A stretch of 64,000 nucleotides of DNA from Frateuria edaphi (GTDB lineage: Bacteria > Pseudomonadota > Gammaproteobacteria > Xanthomonadales > Rhodanobacteraceae). This document shows, piece after piece, positions 46,640 to 55,525 of this stretch. The stretch covers positions 868,001 through 932,000 of the forward strand of contig NZ_CP088251.1 of NCBI RefSeq assembly GCF_021117405.1, given 5' to 3'. Each line of letters begins with the position of its first letter. The first letter of the stretch is position 1. Position numbers and translations under genes: made by a program. The notes under the pieces were generated by a model that saw only the letters and a program-made list of their open reading frames with translations, had not been told where the DNA came from and ran no database searches.

Positions 46640-47677
46640 ATGGACATCGCCGAACTGTTGGCCTTTTCGGTCAAGAACAAGGCCTCGGACCTGCATCTTT
46701 CGGCCGGCCTGCCGCCGATGATCCGCGTGGACGGCGACGTGCGTCGCATCAACATCCCGCCGCTGGAGCACAAGCAGGTCCATTCGCTGATCTACGACAT
46801 CATGTCGGACAAGCAGCGGCGCGACTACGAAGAGTTCTACGAGACCGACTTCTCGTTCGAGATTCCCGGCCTGGCGCGCTTCCGCGTCAACGCGTTCAAC
46901 CAGAACCGCGGCGCCGGCGCGGTGTTCCGCACGATTCCATCCGAAGTGCTGACCCTGGAAGACCTCGGCGCGCCGCGCATCTTCCGCGAGCTGATCGAAC
47001 AGCCGCAGGGGCTGATCCTGGTCACCGGCCCGACCGGTTCGGGCAAGTCGACCACGCTGGCGGCGATGGTCGACCACATCAACAAGAACGAATACGGGCA
47101 CATGCTCACGGTCGAAGATCCGATCGAGTTCGTGCATACCTCGCAGAAGTGCCTGGTCAACCAGCGCGAGGTGCATCGCGACACCCACGGCTTCAACGAG
47201 GCGTTGCGCTCGGCGCTGCGCGAAGATCCCGACTACATCCTGGTCGGCGAGTTGCGCGACCTGGAAACCATCCGCCTGGCGCTGACCGCCGCGGAAACCG
47301 GTCACCTGGTGTTCGGCACCCTGCACACCAGCTCGGCGGCCAAGACCATCGACCGCATCATCGACGTGTTCCCGGCCGGCGAGAAGCCGATGGTGCGCTC
47401 GATGCTCTCCGAATCGTTGCGCGCGGTGATTTCCCAGACGCTGCTCAAGAAGGTCGGCGGCGGGCGAATCGCGGCGCACGAGATCATGGTCGCGGTCCCT
47501 GCGATCCGCAACCTGATCCGCGAGGACAAGGTCGCGCAGATGTACTCGGCGATCCAGACCGGCCAGCAGTACGGCATGCAGACGCTGGACCAGATCCTGC
47601 AGGATCTCGTCAAGCGCGGCCTGGTCGCGCGGCAGGAAGCCATCGGGTATGCCAAGAACAAGGACATTTTCAAGTAA
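46640..47677 (+). CDS. pilT: Type IV pilus retraction ATPase PilT
   Basis: The 345-residue hexameric ATPase powers pilus retraction and twitching. Visible motifs are Walker A GPTGSGKSTT (about 133-142), the Asp box TVEDPIEFVH, Walker B ILVGELRDLETI, the His box GHLVFGTLHT, and the retraction motif AIRNLIRE near residue 290. ATG 46640 gives MDIAELLAFSVKNKASDLHL. pilU follows after 60 nt. Confidence 0.97.
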   Translation: MDIAELLAFSVKNKASDLHLSAGLPPMIRVDGDVRRINIPPLEHKQVHSLIYDIMSDKQRRDYEEFYETDFSFEIPGLARFRVNAFNQNRGAGAVFRTIPSEVLTLEDLGAPRIFRELIEQPQGLILVTGPTGSGKSTTLAAMVDHINKNEYGHMLTVEDPIEFVHTSQKCLVNQREVHRDTHGFNEALRSALREDPDYILVGELRDLETIRLALTAAETGHLVFGTLHTSSAAKTIDRIIDVFPAGEKPMVRSMLSESLRAVISQTLLKKVGGGRIAAHEIMVAVPAIRNLIREDKVAQMYSAIQTGQQYGMQTLDQILQDLVKRGLVARQEAIGYAKNKDIFK

Positions 47678-47737
47678 GGAACGGCGCCGCGCCTTCCTGC
47701 TGTTTCACCCCGGATCCGTCTCCCGGAGGAGACCACC

Positions 47738-48904
47738 ATGAGCGATTTCGACTTCACCTCCTTCCTCAAGCTGATGGTGCACAAGAAGGCATCGGACCTG
47801 TTCGTCACCGCCGGCGTGGCGCCGTCGATGAAGCTGCAGGGCCGCGTCGTGCCGATCACGCAGAGCCCGCTGTCCGTGCAGCAGGCGCGCGACATGGTGC
47901 TCAACATCATGACGCCGGCGCAGCGCGAGGAGTTCGAGAAGACCCACGAGTGCCAGTTCGCGATCTCAGCGCAGGGCGTGGGCCGCTTCCGCGTGTCGTG
48001 CTTCTACCAGCGCAACTGCGTGGGAATGGTGCTGCGCCGGATCGAGTCGAAGATCCCGACCTTCGAGGAGCTCACGCTGCCGCCGGTGCTCAAGACGCTG
48101 TCGATGACCAAGCGCGGCATCATCATCTTCGTCGGCGCCACCGGTTCGGGTAAGTCGACCTCGCTGGCCGCGATGGTGGGTTACCGCAACCAGAATTCGA
48201 CCGGCCACATCATCACGATCGAAGACCCGATCGAGTACGTGCACAAGCACGAGGGCTGCATCATTACCCAGCGCGAGCTCGGCATCGACACCGACAGCTG
48301 GGACAACGCGCTGAAGAACACCCTGCGCCAGGCGCCCGACGTGATCCTGATCGGCGAGGTGCGTACCCGCGAGACGATGGAGTACGCGATCAACTTCTCC
48401 GAGACCGGACACCTGTGCCTGTGCACGCTGCATGCGAACAACGCCAACCAGGCGATCGACCGCATCCTGCATTTCTTCCCCGAAGACCGGCGCCAGCAGT
48501 TGTTCATGGACCTGTCGCTGAACCTCAAGGGCATCGTGGCGCAGCAGCTGATCCCCACGCCCGACGGCAAGGCGCGGCGCGTGGCAGTCGAGGTGCTGCT
48601 GGGCACGCCGCTGGTGCAGGACTACATCCGCCAGGGCGAGATCCACAAGATCAAGGAAGTGATGAAGGACTCGGTCAACCTCGGCATGCGCACGTTCGAC
48701 CAGAGCCTGGTCGAGCTCTATCACGCCGGCGAGATCAGCTACGAGGACGCACTTCGCCACGCCGACAGCTCCAACGAGGTGCGCTTGCGCATCAAGCTGG
48801 CCCAGGGCGGCGATGCGCACACCTTGTCCCAGGGTCTGGAAGGCGTAGAGCTGGAAGATACCCGCGACAACAGCCAGTTCGGCGGCGGCATGCTCCGGCG
48901 CTGA
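47738..48904 (+). CDS. pilU: Type IV pilus ATPase PilU
   Basis: The 388-residue PilT paralog has the same domains: Walker A GATGSGKSTSLAAMV, TIEDPIEYVHKHEGC, LIGEVRTRETMEYA, and GHLCLCTLHANNA. It has a C-terminal extension as in PilU. It assists PilT under load. GGAGGAG lies before ATG 47738. A strong terminator follows. Confidence 0.96.
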   Translation: MSDFDFTSFLKLMVHKKASDLFVTAGVAPSMKLQGRVVPITQSPLSVQQARDMVLNIMTPAQREEFEKTHECQFAISAQGVGRFRVSCFYQRNCVGMVLRRIESKIPTFEELTLPPVLKTLSMTKRGIIIFVGATGSGKSTSLAAMVGYRNQNSTGHIITIEDPIEYVHKHEGCIITQRELGIDTDSWDNALKNTLRQAPDVILIGEVRTRETMEYAINFSETGHLCLCTLHANNANQAIDRILHFFPEDRRQQLFMDLSLNLKGIVAQQLIPTPDGKARRVAVEVLLGTPLVQDYIRQGEIHKIKEVMKDSVNLGMRTFDQSLVELYHAGEISYEDALRHADSSNEVRLRIKLAQGGDAHTLSQGLEGVELEDTRDNSQFGGGMLRR

Positions 48905-48997
48905 GAGGCGTCGCGAATCACCATCATCCGCTCGCGCCGGGCACTGGCGCGCAACACCGAAGTCGAAATCCTCCTGGTACGCGGAAGCTCGACGGAT

Positions 48998-49029
48998 AAA
49001 AAAAGGAGCCCCGGGGGCTCCTTTTTTTT
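48998..49029. terminator. Bidirectional terminator after pilTU
   Basis: AAAAAAAGGAGCC (48998-49010) pairs with GGCTCCTTTTTTT (49016-49028), with T runs on either strand. It separates pilU from the convergent BON gene and can serve both. Confidence 0.92.
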
Positions 49030-49059
49030 ATTGCCCGATTGGCGCCGGGCGGGGGTGGG

Positions 49060-49443
49060 TTACGGAGAATCCGCACCTGCGGTCACGGTCAGGCCGGTGG
49101 CATCGACGCTCTTGACGCCCTTGACGTTGTGCGCGACCTGGATGGCGCGGTTCTTGTCCATGTTGCTGGCGACCGTACCGGTCAGCCGCACCATGCCGTC
49201 ATGGGTGTCCACAGAGATCTTGCTGGCGGGGATCTCGGAGGTGGTGGCGAATTCGGACTTCACCTTGGTGGTGATCCAGGCATCGTCCACCTTGCCCGGC
49301 ACGGTCTGGTCGCTCGATTGCATGCTGCCGCTGGACTGCGCGTCGGCGTCCTGGGCGAGGGCCTGCGCGAACGGCACGGCGGCCAACGCAGCGGTCAGGC
49401 CGGCGGCGATGAAGGCTCGATGGAACGCGGAATGGGTACGCAT
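49060..49443 (-). CDS. Exported BON-domain protein
   Basis: The 127-residue protein has a signal peptide (about 1-30, near AQALAQ). One BON domain spans about 50-122, with DAWITTKVKSEFATTSEI, DTHDGMVRLTGTVAS and the conserved Gly of IxVxxxVxLxG. BON proteins are OsmY/DolP-like, bind phospholipid and aid outer-membrane integrity under stress. AAGGAG precedes ATG 49443. Confidence 0.9.
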   Translation of the reverse strand: MRTHSAFHRAFIAAGLTAALAAVPFAQALAQDADAQSSGSMQSSDQTVPGKVDDAWITTKVKSEFATTSEIPASKISVDTHDGMVRLTGTVASNMDKNRAIQVAHNVKGVKSVDATGLTVTAGADSP

Positions 49444-49660
49444 GGCACTCTCCTTGGGTGAATGTCGCAACACGATGCGTTTGCACCGCGGGAGTCATCG
49501 CAACAGGGCTCCCGTGAACAAGTTGTGCGTCAGCCGGTTCGCCGTTCAGTGGCAATTACCGTTGTGAACGGCTGGCTGAAAGGAAGGTTCGGACGGCGCG
49601 AAAGGAGGGTGAGCGGCCTGTTGCGCGCTCGCGTCACGTGCATGCATGGAAGCAGCACCC

Positions 49661-49692
49661 AAAAAAACGGGGCACCCTTGGAGGCGCCCCGT
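49661..49692 (-). terminator. Terminator of the 591-aa lipoprotein gene
   Basis: On the minus strand, ACGGGGC (49692-49686) pairs with GCCCCGT (49673-49667), followed by TTTTTT. It lies 22 nt beyond the stop and is a clear intrinsic terminator. Confidence 0.88.
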
Positions 49693-49714
49693 CTGGCAAG
49701 CCTTTGGCGCTCGC

Positions 49715-51490
49715 TTACTTGAGCGTGGTCTGGCCGCTGATCACCAGGCCGTTGCCATCGACGTGGGCTTCGGCATCCATCGATTCGATGCGCGCCGCCT
49801 GGGCGCGCATGGCTGCGAACTGCGCCTTGGTGCGCGCCTCGGTGGCGGCCTTGTCGGCCGGGTCTTCCGTGCCGGCCGACTCATCCTTGCTCAGCGCCGC
49901 TGCCGCGGAAGCCAGGCTGTCGGCCTTCTGCTGCATCAGGTTGACCCAGTCCAGGTACATCTGGCCGTTGAGGTGCATGCGCAGCATCTGGCCGGCGTCG
50001 CCGATCGGTGCCTTGAGCGCGTCGGCAAGCTTGCCATCCTCGCCCGCGCCCATGCCGAGCCCGAGGCTCTTCGCGCCCATCGCCAGCCACGCCGGCTGGC
50101 CGAACATGTTGGCGAGGTTAGGCGGCAACGCCACCGGCTTCCCGTCGGCCGTGAGCTTCAGCTGTGCCAGTGCGGGGGTCATCATCTGGCCCATCGCCAG
50201 CAGGCCGGCCGGATTGCTGGTACCAAGCACCAGTCGGCCGGTGAACTGCGGCATGGCATTGGCCTGGCCGGGTGTGAAGCTGTCCAGTGAGAGGCCCAGT
50301 CCGAGCAGATCGCCGAAAGGCGGGATGGCCGCCTTCTGCATGTTCTGACCCAGCTTGGCGAAGGTGTCGTTGAGGTCGGTCAGGGCGGGGCAGGTGAAAG
50401 GCTTCGCTGCCACCGCGTCGGCCTGGGCGCCCCAGAAAGCGCGCATCTGCGCGACCGGCAGGGCCAGGAAGAATTCGAACGGCGAGGTGGCCTGCGTCGT
50501 GCCGAGTCCCGGCAACTCCACTTTCAGGCCGCTGAAGGCCTGGGTGATGTCGCTGGCCAGCGAGACGTCCCAACGCATGTCCTGGTGCTTGGCTTCGAGC
50601 CGGGTGTAGCCGAAGCTCAGTTGCGGCACGCGGCTGGCGATGCGCGTGGCATCGACCTGGCAGCTGGGCGGGATCTGCAACTGGTTGGCGACCGGCTCGC
50701 CCGTCTTGGCCGACTCGGCCTGCGCGCGGGCCTTGAGCAGGGCGTTGAACAACGGGTCCTTGCCGCTGGCGGCGAGTGGCAGGGCGCGGGTCAGGTCGAG
50801 CTCGCCCACCGCCCACTGCTCGTAGCCCCGGGCCTTGGCCAGCTTGGCGAGACGGCCGTCATCCTGAAGGTTCCTGGCCGGGCGATCCAGGCCCAGCGCC
50901 TGGCGCAGCAGCGGCTGGGCAGCGTCCGCGGGCAGGATCGCTGCGACAGCCTGCTTGCCGACCACGGCCAGGATGAGCTGGGTGCCCGTGGCGACCGAGA
51001 CGTGGCGGCGGTAGCTCTGCTTGTCGACGCTGGCGACGTCGAACTTCTTGCCGTACGCGGATTCCAGGCGACCGACGAACGCTTCGAACGCGTCAGTGTC
51101 GCTGAGCTGGAAACGCAGCACCGGCGCCAGGCCCAGGCCATAAAGCGCGGAGTAGCCCTTGAGGTCCAGTCCGGCGCCCTGCGAGAACGATTCGACCGTC
51201 TTGCCGTCCAGCTCCTTGGCGAAGGCGCGCAGCAGGTTGGCCGTGTCGGCGTCCTTGGCGGCCATCTCGTCGGCGGCGGCGCGCAGCTGGGCCACTTCCG
51301 CCGGCATCTGGGCATCGGCCTGGGCGAACAGGGCGGCGCGGGTGTCGTCGTCCAGCACGTCCAGGTTGGCCACCACGTAGGGCGTGTCCGCGGGGGCGAA
51401 GGCCAGCGGGGCGTCCTTGTCCTTGTGTCCACACGCCGCCAGCAACAGGCCAGCCAAAGCCAGCGCGAGAGTGCGCTTCGTCGATCGCAT
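49715..51490 (-). CDS. Large lipoprotein of unknown function
   Basis: The 591-residue protein has a lipoprotein signal with lipobox LLLAAC, Cys20 becoming lipidated. The body is rich in Ala, Leu, Lys and Asp and has a few repeated LGLGMG/LGLGLSL-type stretches. No catalytic motif is apparent. Asp at +2 is absent (CGHKD), so outer-membrane sorting is likely. It may belong to a family restricted to Xanthomonadales. It stands alone between the BON gene and the pyrB terminator. Confidence 0.75.
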   Translation of the reverse strand: MRSTKRTLALALAGLLLAACGHKDKDAPLAFAPADTPYVVANLDVLDDDTRAALFAQADAQMPAEVAQLRAAADEMAAKDADTANLLRAFAKELDGKTVESFSQGAGLDLKGYSALYGLGLAPVLRFQLSDTDAFEAFVGRLESAYGKKFDVASVDKQSYRRHVSVATGTQLILAVVGKQAVAAILPADAAQPLLRQALGLDRPARNLQDDGRLAKLAKARGYEQWAVGELDLTRALPLAASGKDPLFNALLKARAQAESAKTGEPVANQLQIPPSCQVDATRIASRVPQLSFGYTRLEAKHQDMRWDVSLASDITQAFSGLKVELPGLGTTQATSPFEFFLALPVAQMRAFWGAQADAVAAKPFTCPALTDLNDTFAKLGQNMQKAAIPPFGDLLGLGLSLDSFTPGQANAMPQFTGRLVLGTSNPAGLLAMGQMMTPALAQLKLTADGKPVALPPNLANMFGQPAWLAMGAKSLGLGMGAGEDGKLADALKAPIGDAGQMLRMHLNGQMYLDWVNLMQQKADSLASAAAALSKDESAGTEDPADKAATEARTKAQFAAMRAQAARIESMDAEAHVDGNGLVISGQTTLK

Positions 51491-51510
51491 GATTCGGTTC
51501 CCTGAAAAAG

Positions 51511-51540
51511 AAAAAGAGGCGCGGCCATTATGCCGCGCCC
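51511..51540 (-). terminator. Terminator after pyrB
   Basis: On the minus strand, GGCGCGGC (51539-51532) pairs with GCCGCGCC (51525-51518), followed by TCTTTTTCTTTTTC (51517-51504). It closes the gshB-pyrB run, about 47 nt past the pyrB stop and just before the lipoprotein gene. Confidence 0.82.
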
Positions 51541-51586
51541 CCGAGGCGAACCGCCTGTGCCTGCAGTTGGGGCTTTAAGCCCGCGA

Positions 51587-52549
51587 TCAGCGGGCGAGCA
51601 GCTCGCCCAGCACCGCCATGCGGACGAACACGCCGTTGCCGACCTGCTCGAGGATCTTCGACTGCGCGCCGTCGGCAACGTCCGAGGCGATTTCCACGCC
51701 GCGGTTGATCGGGCCCGGATGCATCACCAGGCAGCCCTTGGCCGCCAACCCGAGGCGGCGGGTATCCAGGCCGTAGCGGGCGAAGTACGCCGCCTCGTCG
51801 GGAAGTTCGGTGGCGCTCATGCGCTCCTTCTGCAGGCGCAGCATGATCGCCGCATCGGCGCCGGCGATCGCCTCGTCGAAATCCTCGACGAATACGCAGC
51901 GGGGAAATTCCTCCTGCGACGGCATCAGCGGCGCGGGGCCGCACAGGCGAATCTCCCGCACTCCCATCGCGGTGAGCGCATGCACGTCCGAGCGCGCCAC
52001 GCGCGAGTGCTTGATGTCGCCGCAGATCACCACCGCCAGGTTCTCGAAATCCGGGCGGTGCTCGCGGATGGTCATCACGTCGAGCAGGCCTTGGGTGGGA
52101 TGCGCGCGGTTGCCGTCACCGGCGTTGATCACCGATACGCCGCTCATCGCGTGGCGCACCAGCTCCTCGGGCGTTCCGGAGGCTTTGTGGCGCACCACGA
52201 TGGCGTCCAGGTGCATTGCCTCGAGCGTGTGCAGCGTGTCGAACAACTCTTCGCCCTTGCTGGTGGAGGAGAAGCCGATGTCGAAATTGATCACGTCCGC
52301 GCCCAGCCGGCGAGCGGCCAGTTCGAACGACGTACGCGTGCGCGTGGACGGTTCGAAGAACAAATTGAGCACGGTTCGCCCGTTGAGCAGGTCGAGCTTG
52401 CGGGTGCCGTGGGCACAGGCGTCGCGCATCGACAGCGCGCGATCGAGCAGGCGCTCGATGCAGGCGCGGGGCAGGTTTTCCAGCGTGGTCAAGTGGCGCA
52501 GGCGAGGGCTCATGGCGGGCGGTTCGAAGGCGCGGGAAGGGATGAACAT
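51587..52549 (-). CDS. pyrB: Aspartate carbamoyltransferase catalytic subunit
   Basis: The 320-residue enzyme makes carbamoyl-aspartate in pyrimidine synthesis. It has the carbamoyl-phosphate motif LFFEPSTRTRTSFELAA, HPTQGLLDVMTI, GDIKHSRVARSDVHAL and HPGPINRGVEIASDVADG. No regulatory pyrI is seen. The start is uncertain: ATG 52549 gives 320 residues, and ATG 52513 (MSPRLRHLTTLENL) is closer to the family N terminus; neither has a good ribosome binding site. It is last in the minus-strand run. Confidence 0.95.
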   Translation of the reverse strand: MFIPSRAFEPPAMSPRLRHLTTLENLPRACIERLLDRALSMRDACAHGTRKLDLLNGRTVLNLFFEPSTRTRTSFELAARRLGADVINFDIGFSSTSKGEELFDTLHTLEAMHLDAIVVRHKASGTPEELVRHAMSGVSVINAGDGNRAHPTQGLLDVMTIREHRPDFENLAVVICGDIKHSRVARSDVHALTAMGVREIRLCGPAPLMPSQEEFPRCVFVEDFDEAIAGADAAIMLRLQKERMSATELPDEAAYFARYGLDTRRLGLAAKGCLVMHPGPINRGVEIASDVADGAQSKILEQVGNGVFVRMAVLGELLAR

Positions 52550-52567
52550 GCGATGGCCAGGCTCAAG

Positions 52568-52999
52568 CTAGTGGGAGGCGGTTGCTGCGGCAAGCCAGCG
52601 TTCGAGGATCACCGCGGCGGCTTCCGCATCGATATTGGCCGCGTCGCTGCGGCGCTTCGTGCCGGCGGCACGCGCCTGCGCGAAGCGCTGCGCGGCTTCC
52701 TGCGAGCTGTGCTGTTCGTCCACCAGGGCGACCGGCGCCCGGTAGCGCTCGCGCAAGTGTTCGGCGAAACGGCGGGCCAGCCGGGTGGCCGGCTGCACGG
52801 TGCCGTCCAGCGCAAGCGGCAGGCCCACGACTAGTGTGTCCGGCTGCCATTGCTTATGCAGCACGTCCAATTGCGCCCAGTCCGGGCCGCTGTCGCGAAC
52901 GGGTATGACAGCCAGGGCGCGGGCGCTTGCGGTGATGGTGTTGCCGATGGCCACGCCGATCAGCTTGTTGCCGACGTCGAAACCCAGCACGCAGCTCAT
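52568..52999 (-). CDS. ruvX: Holliday junction resolvase-like / pre-16S rRNA nuclease
   Basis: The 143-residue YqgF-family protein begins MSCVLGFDVGNKLIGVAI (RNase H-fold, Asp at residue 8). It continues with LVVGLPLALDG and VALVDEQHSSQEA, then C-terminal DAEAAAVILERWL. It trims the 16S precursor. ATG 52999 is the family start. It lies between yqgE and pyrB, the common order. Confidence 0.93.
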   Translation of the reverse strand: MSCVLGFDVGNKLIGVAIGNTITASARALAVIPVRDSGPDWAQLDVLHKQWQPDTLVVGLPLALDGTVQPATRLARRFAEHLRERYRAPVALVDEQHSSQEAAQRFAQARAAGTKRRSDAANIDAEAAAVILERWLAAATASH

Positions 53000-53036
53000 G
53001 CGTGCTCGACCGTGTCGTCGATCGCCCGCCAGCCGG

Positions 53037-53609
53037 TCACGCGTGGCCCGCGTAGCCGGGAAGCTGCAGCGGATCGACACCGACCAGGCCGGCGGCCGCG
53101 CTCCAGCGTTCTTCCAGCGGGGTGTGGAACATCACCCGCTCGTTCGCTTCTGCGGTGAGCCAGCTGTTGTCTTTCAGTTCCTGCTCGAGCTGGCCGGCGC
53201 TCCAGCCCGCGTAGCCCAGCGCCATCAATGCATCCTGCGGTCCTTCGCCGGCCGCCATGGCAACCAGGATGTCGCGCGAGGTGGTCACCGACCATTCGGC
53301 GTTGATGCGATAGCTCGATTCCCAGTGGCCGTGCTCGCGGTGCAGCACGAACCCGCGCTCCTGCTGCACCGGACCGCCGATCAGCACCGGCCGGTCGGCC
53401 AGCTCCAGGTCGCTGCAGTCGAGCTTGAGCTGCGCCAGCACGTCGCCGAGCCGGTATTCGGAAAGCCGGTTGACCAGCAGGCCCACGGCACCGTCCTCGT
53501 CGTGCTGGCACAGGAAAGCCACGCTGCGCGAAAACGGCGGCTCGGCCAGGCTCGGCATGGCGATCAGGAAATGTCCGGCGAGGGTCTGCGGGTTGGGGAC
53601 GGCGCTCAT
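53037..53609 (-). CDS. yqgE: YqgE-family protein (UPF0301)
   Basis: The 190-residue protein matches YqgE/AlgH: GHFLIAMPSLAEPPFSRSV near the start, DGAVGLLVNRLSE, GGPVQQERGFVLHR, and LGYAGWSAGQLEQELKDNSW. The biochemical role is unknown. ATG 53609 gives the family start. It precedes ruvX in the usual order. Confidence 0.93.
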   Translation of the reverse strand: MSAVPNPQTLAGHFLIAMPSLAEPPFSRSVAFLCQHDEDGAVGLLVNRLSEYRLGDVLAQLKLDCSDLELADRPVLIGGPVQQERGFVLHREHGHWESSYRINAEWSVTTSRDILVAMAAGEGPQDALMALGYAGWSAGQLEQELKDNSWLTAEANERVMFHTPLEERWSAAAGLVGVDPLQLPGYAGHA

Positions 53610-53702
53610 GCGGCCATTGTAATGCGGGGGAGGGCATTCGTTGTAACGCGCGCGATGTGAAGCGCCTGCGTTGGGTGAACCCTCGATCCCGCCTGCCGCG
53701 GC

Positions 53703-54566
53703 TCAACGATGGCGCAGCGTGTCGTCGGCGCCGAACTCCCACACCCGGTCGATGTAGAGAATGGTGGTGCCCTGCTTGTCCTGCGGCCATGGCGGGAACG
53801 GTGCCGAGAGATGCACGATGCGCTTGGCCGCGTTGTCCAGCACCGGTGATCCCGAACTGCGGATGACCTGAATCTCGGCGATGGTGCCGTCGCGATTCAG
53901 CCCTACGCTGACCTCGAGATCGCCGTGGATGTGCTGGCGCCGGGCCTCGTCGGGATAGTTGAGGTTGCCGATGCGCTCGACACGCTTGAACCAGCCGTGG
54001 AGATAGGCCGCATACATGCCTTCGGCGGTATTGGCCGAGAGGAATTTCTTCACCGGGCGCTTGGCGTAACGCTTGACCTTGCGGTCCCGCTCGGCGGTCA
54101 GCCTGGCCGCTTCCTGCCGGAGCCGTTCGAGGTCGGACGGCTGTTCGGTTTCAGGCCGCGCCGTGTCGGCCGTGTCGCTCGCCACTTTGTGCCTGCTGTT
54201 TCCGATCGTCGTGACCAAACGGTCCGGGGTGGCGTTCTGGGCCTGGAGGTGCTGCTCTTGCAGTGGCAGGGGGGCGCCACCGTTGTTCGGTACCGGCAGC
54301 AGGCCGGACAGCCGCTCGGTGGGACGGCCGACCTCGTCGCTGTTGCCGCCGCCGCGGTTGTTGGCCTGCGCCAGGAAGTCGGCCTTGTCCGGCGCATCGC
54401 GGTTGGCGACGTCGACCAGGGTCACGTCCAGCGTCGGCAGGCTCGGCCTGGGCTTGACGAAATGAAACGTCAACCCGAGCACCAGCACGCCGTGCAGCAG
54501 CAGGGAGAACAGCAAGGTCGCCCCGATCGGATCAGGGGTGTCGGGACGGCGGACGGTGGCACTCAC
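53703..54566 (-). CDS. TonB-like energy transducer
   Basis: The 287-residue protein has a short cytoplasmic tail and one span (about 17-37). A long linker is rich in Pro/Gln/charged residues, with a coiled segment at about 145-170. The C-terminal TonB domain (GDLEVSVGLNRDGTIAEIQV ... SSGSPVLDNAAKRI) is complete. It couples the proton motive force to outer-membrane transport. It starts within the last bases of gshB (4-nt overlap). No exbB/exbD is in the window. Confidence 0.88.
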   Translation of the reverse strand: MSATVRRPDTPDPIGATLLFSLLLHGVLVLGLTFHFVKPRPSLPTLDVTLVDVANRDAPDKADFLAQANNRGGGNSDEVGRPTERLSGLLPVPNNGGAPLPLQEQHLQAQNATPDRLVTTIGNSRHKVASDTADTARPETEQPSDLERLRQEAARLTAERDRKVKRYAKRPVKKFLSANTAEGMYAAYLHGWFKRVERIGNLNYPDEARRQHIHGDLEVSVGLNRDGTIAEIQVIRSSGSPVLDNAAKRIVHLSAPFPPWPQDKQGTTILYIDRVWEFGADDTLRHR

Positions 54567-55525
54567 GCGGGGACGTTCTCGATCGCGTCGAACAGCAATC
54601 CAGCGATATTAAGCCCGAACTGCGCGTCCAGTTCGCGCGCACACGTCGGGGATGTGACGTTGATCTCGGTGAGGTAGTCGCCGATCACGTCCAGACCCAC
54701 GAAACGCAGGCCGCGGCGACGCAATTCGGGCGCAACCTGGGCCGCGATCCAGCGGTCGCGTTCGCTGAGCGGCACGCCCACGCCGCGGCCACCGGCGGCG
54801 AGGTTGCCGCGGAACTCGTCGCCCTGGGGGATGCGCGCCAGTGCGTAAGGCACCGGTTCGCCATCGACAAGCAGGATACGCTTGTCTCCCGCGCTGATCG
54901 CCGGGATGAACTTCTGCGCGATGGTGAAATGCCGGCCTTCGCCGTGCATGCCCCCGGCCAGCAGCGTTTCGAGCATCGAGTTGAGGTTGCTGTCGCCGGC
55001 CCTGACCCGGAAGATTCCGCGCCCGCCCATGCCGTCCAGCGGCTTGAGCACCACCTCGCCGTGTTCGGTGACGAAACGGCGCAGCTCGCTGGCGTCGCGC
55101 GAAACCAGCGTGGGCGCGATGCATTGGGGGAACTGCAGGGTGAACAGCTTCTCGTTGCAGTCGCGCAGGGCCTGCGGATTGTTCACCACCTGCACGCCCG
55201 AGCGCTGGGCCGCGTCCAGCACCATGGTGTCGTAGATGAACTGCGCATCGACCGGTGGGTCTTTGCGCATGAGCACCACGTCCATCTCGCTCAGGTCGCG
55301 CCAATGGCGCTCGCCCAGCGTGTACCAGCCGGACGGGTCGTCCCGCACCGACAACGGCGCCAGGCGGGCGAACGGGACGCCATCGCGCAACCCGAGGTCA
55401 CCCTGTTCCATGTAATGCAGCGCATGGCCGCGGCGTTGCGCCTCCAGCAGCATGGCGAAGCTGGTGTCCTTGGCGACCTTGATGGTGCTGATCGGATCCA
55501 TCAGCACGGCGACCGAAAGCGGCAT
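54563..55525 (-). CDS. gshB: Glutathione synthetase
   Basis: The 320-residue ATP-grasp enzyme joins gamma-glutamylcysteine and glycine. Visible are MDPISTIKVAKDTSFAML, VVLMRKDPPVDAQFIYDTM, LKPLDGMGGRGIFRV and the C-terminal EINVTSPTCARELD. ATG 55525 gives the family start MPLSVAVLMDP. It is first in the minus-strand run and diverges from pilG, an arrangement shared with Pseudomonas. Confidence 0.96.
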   Translation of the reverse strand: MPLSVAVLMDPISTIKVAKDTSFAMLLEAQRRGHALHYMEQGDLGLRDGVPFARLAPLSVRDDPSGWYTLGERHWRDLSEMDVVLMRKDPPVDAQFIYDTMVLDAAQRSGVQVVNNPQALRDCNEKLFTLQFPQCIAPTLVSRDASELRRFVTEHGEVVLKPLDGMGGRGIFRVRAGDSNLNSMLETLLAGGMHGEGRHFTIAQKFIPAISAGDKRILLVDGEPVPYALARIPQGDEFRGNLAAGGRGVGVPLSERDRWIAAQVAPELRRRGLRFVGLDVIGDYLTEINVTSPTCARELDAQFGLNIAGLLFDAIENVPA

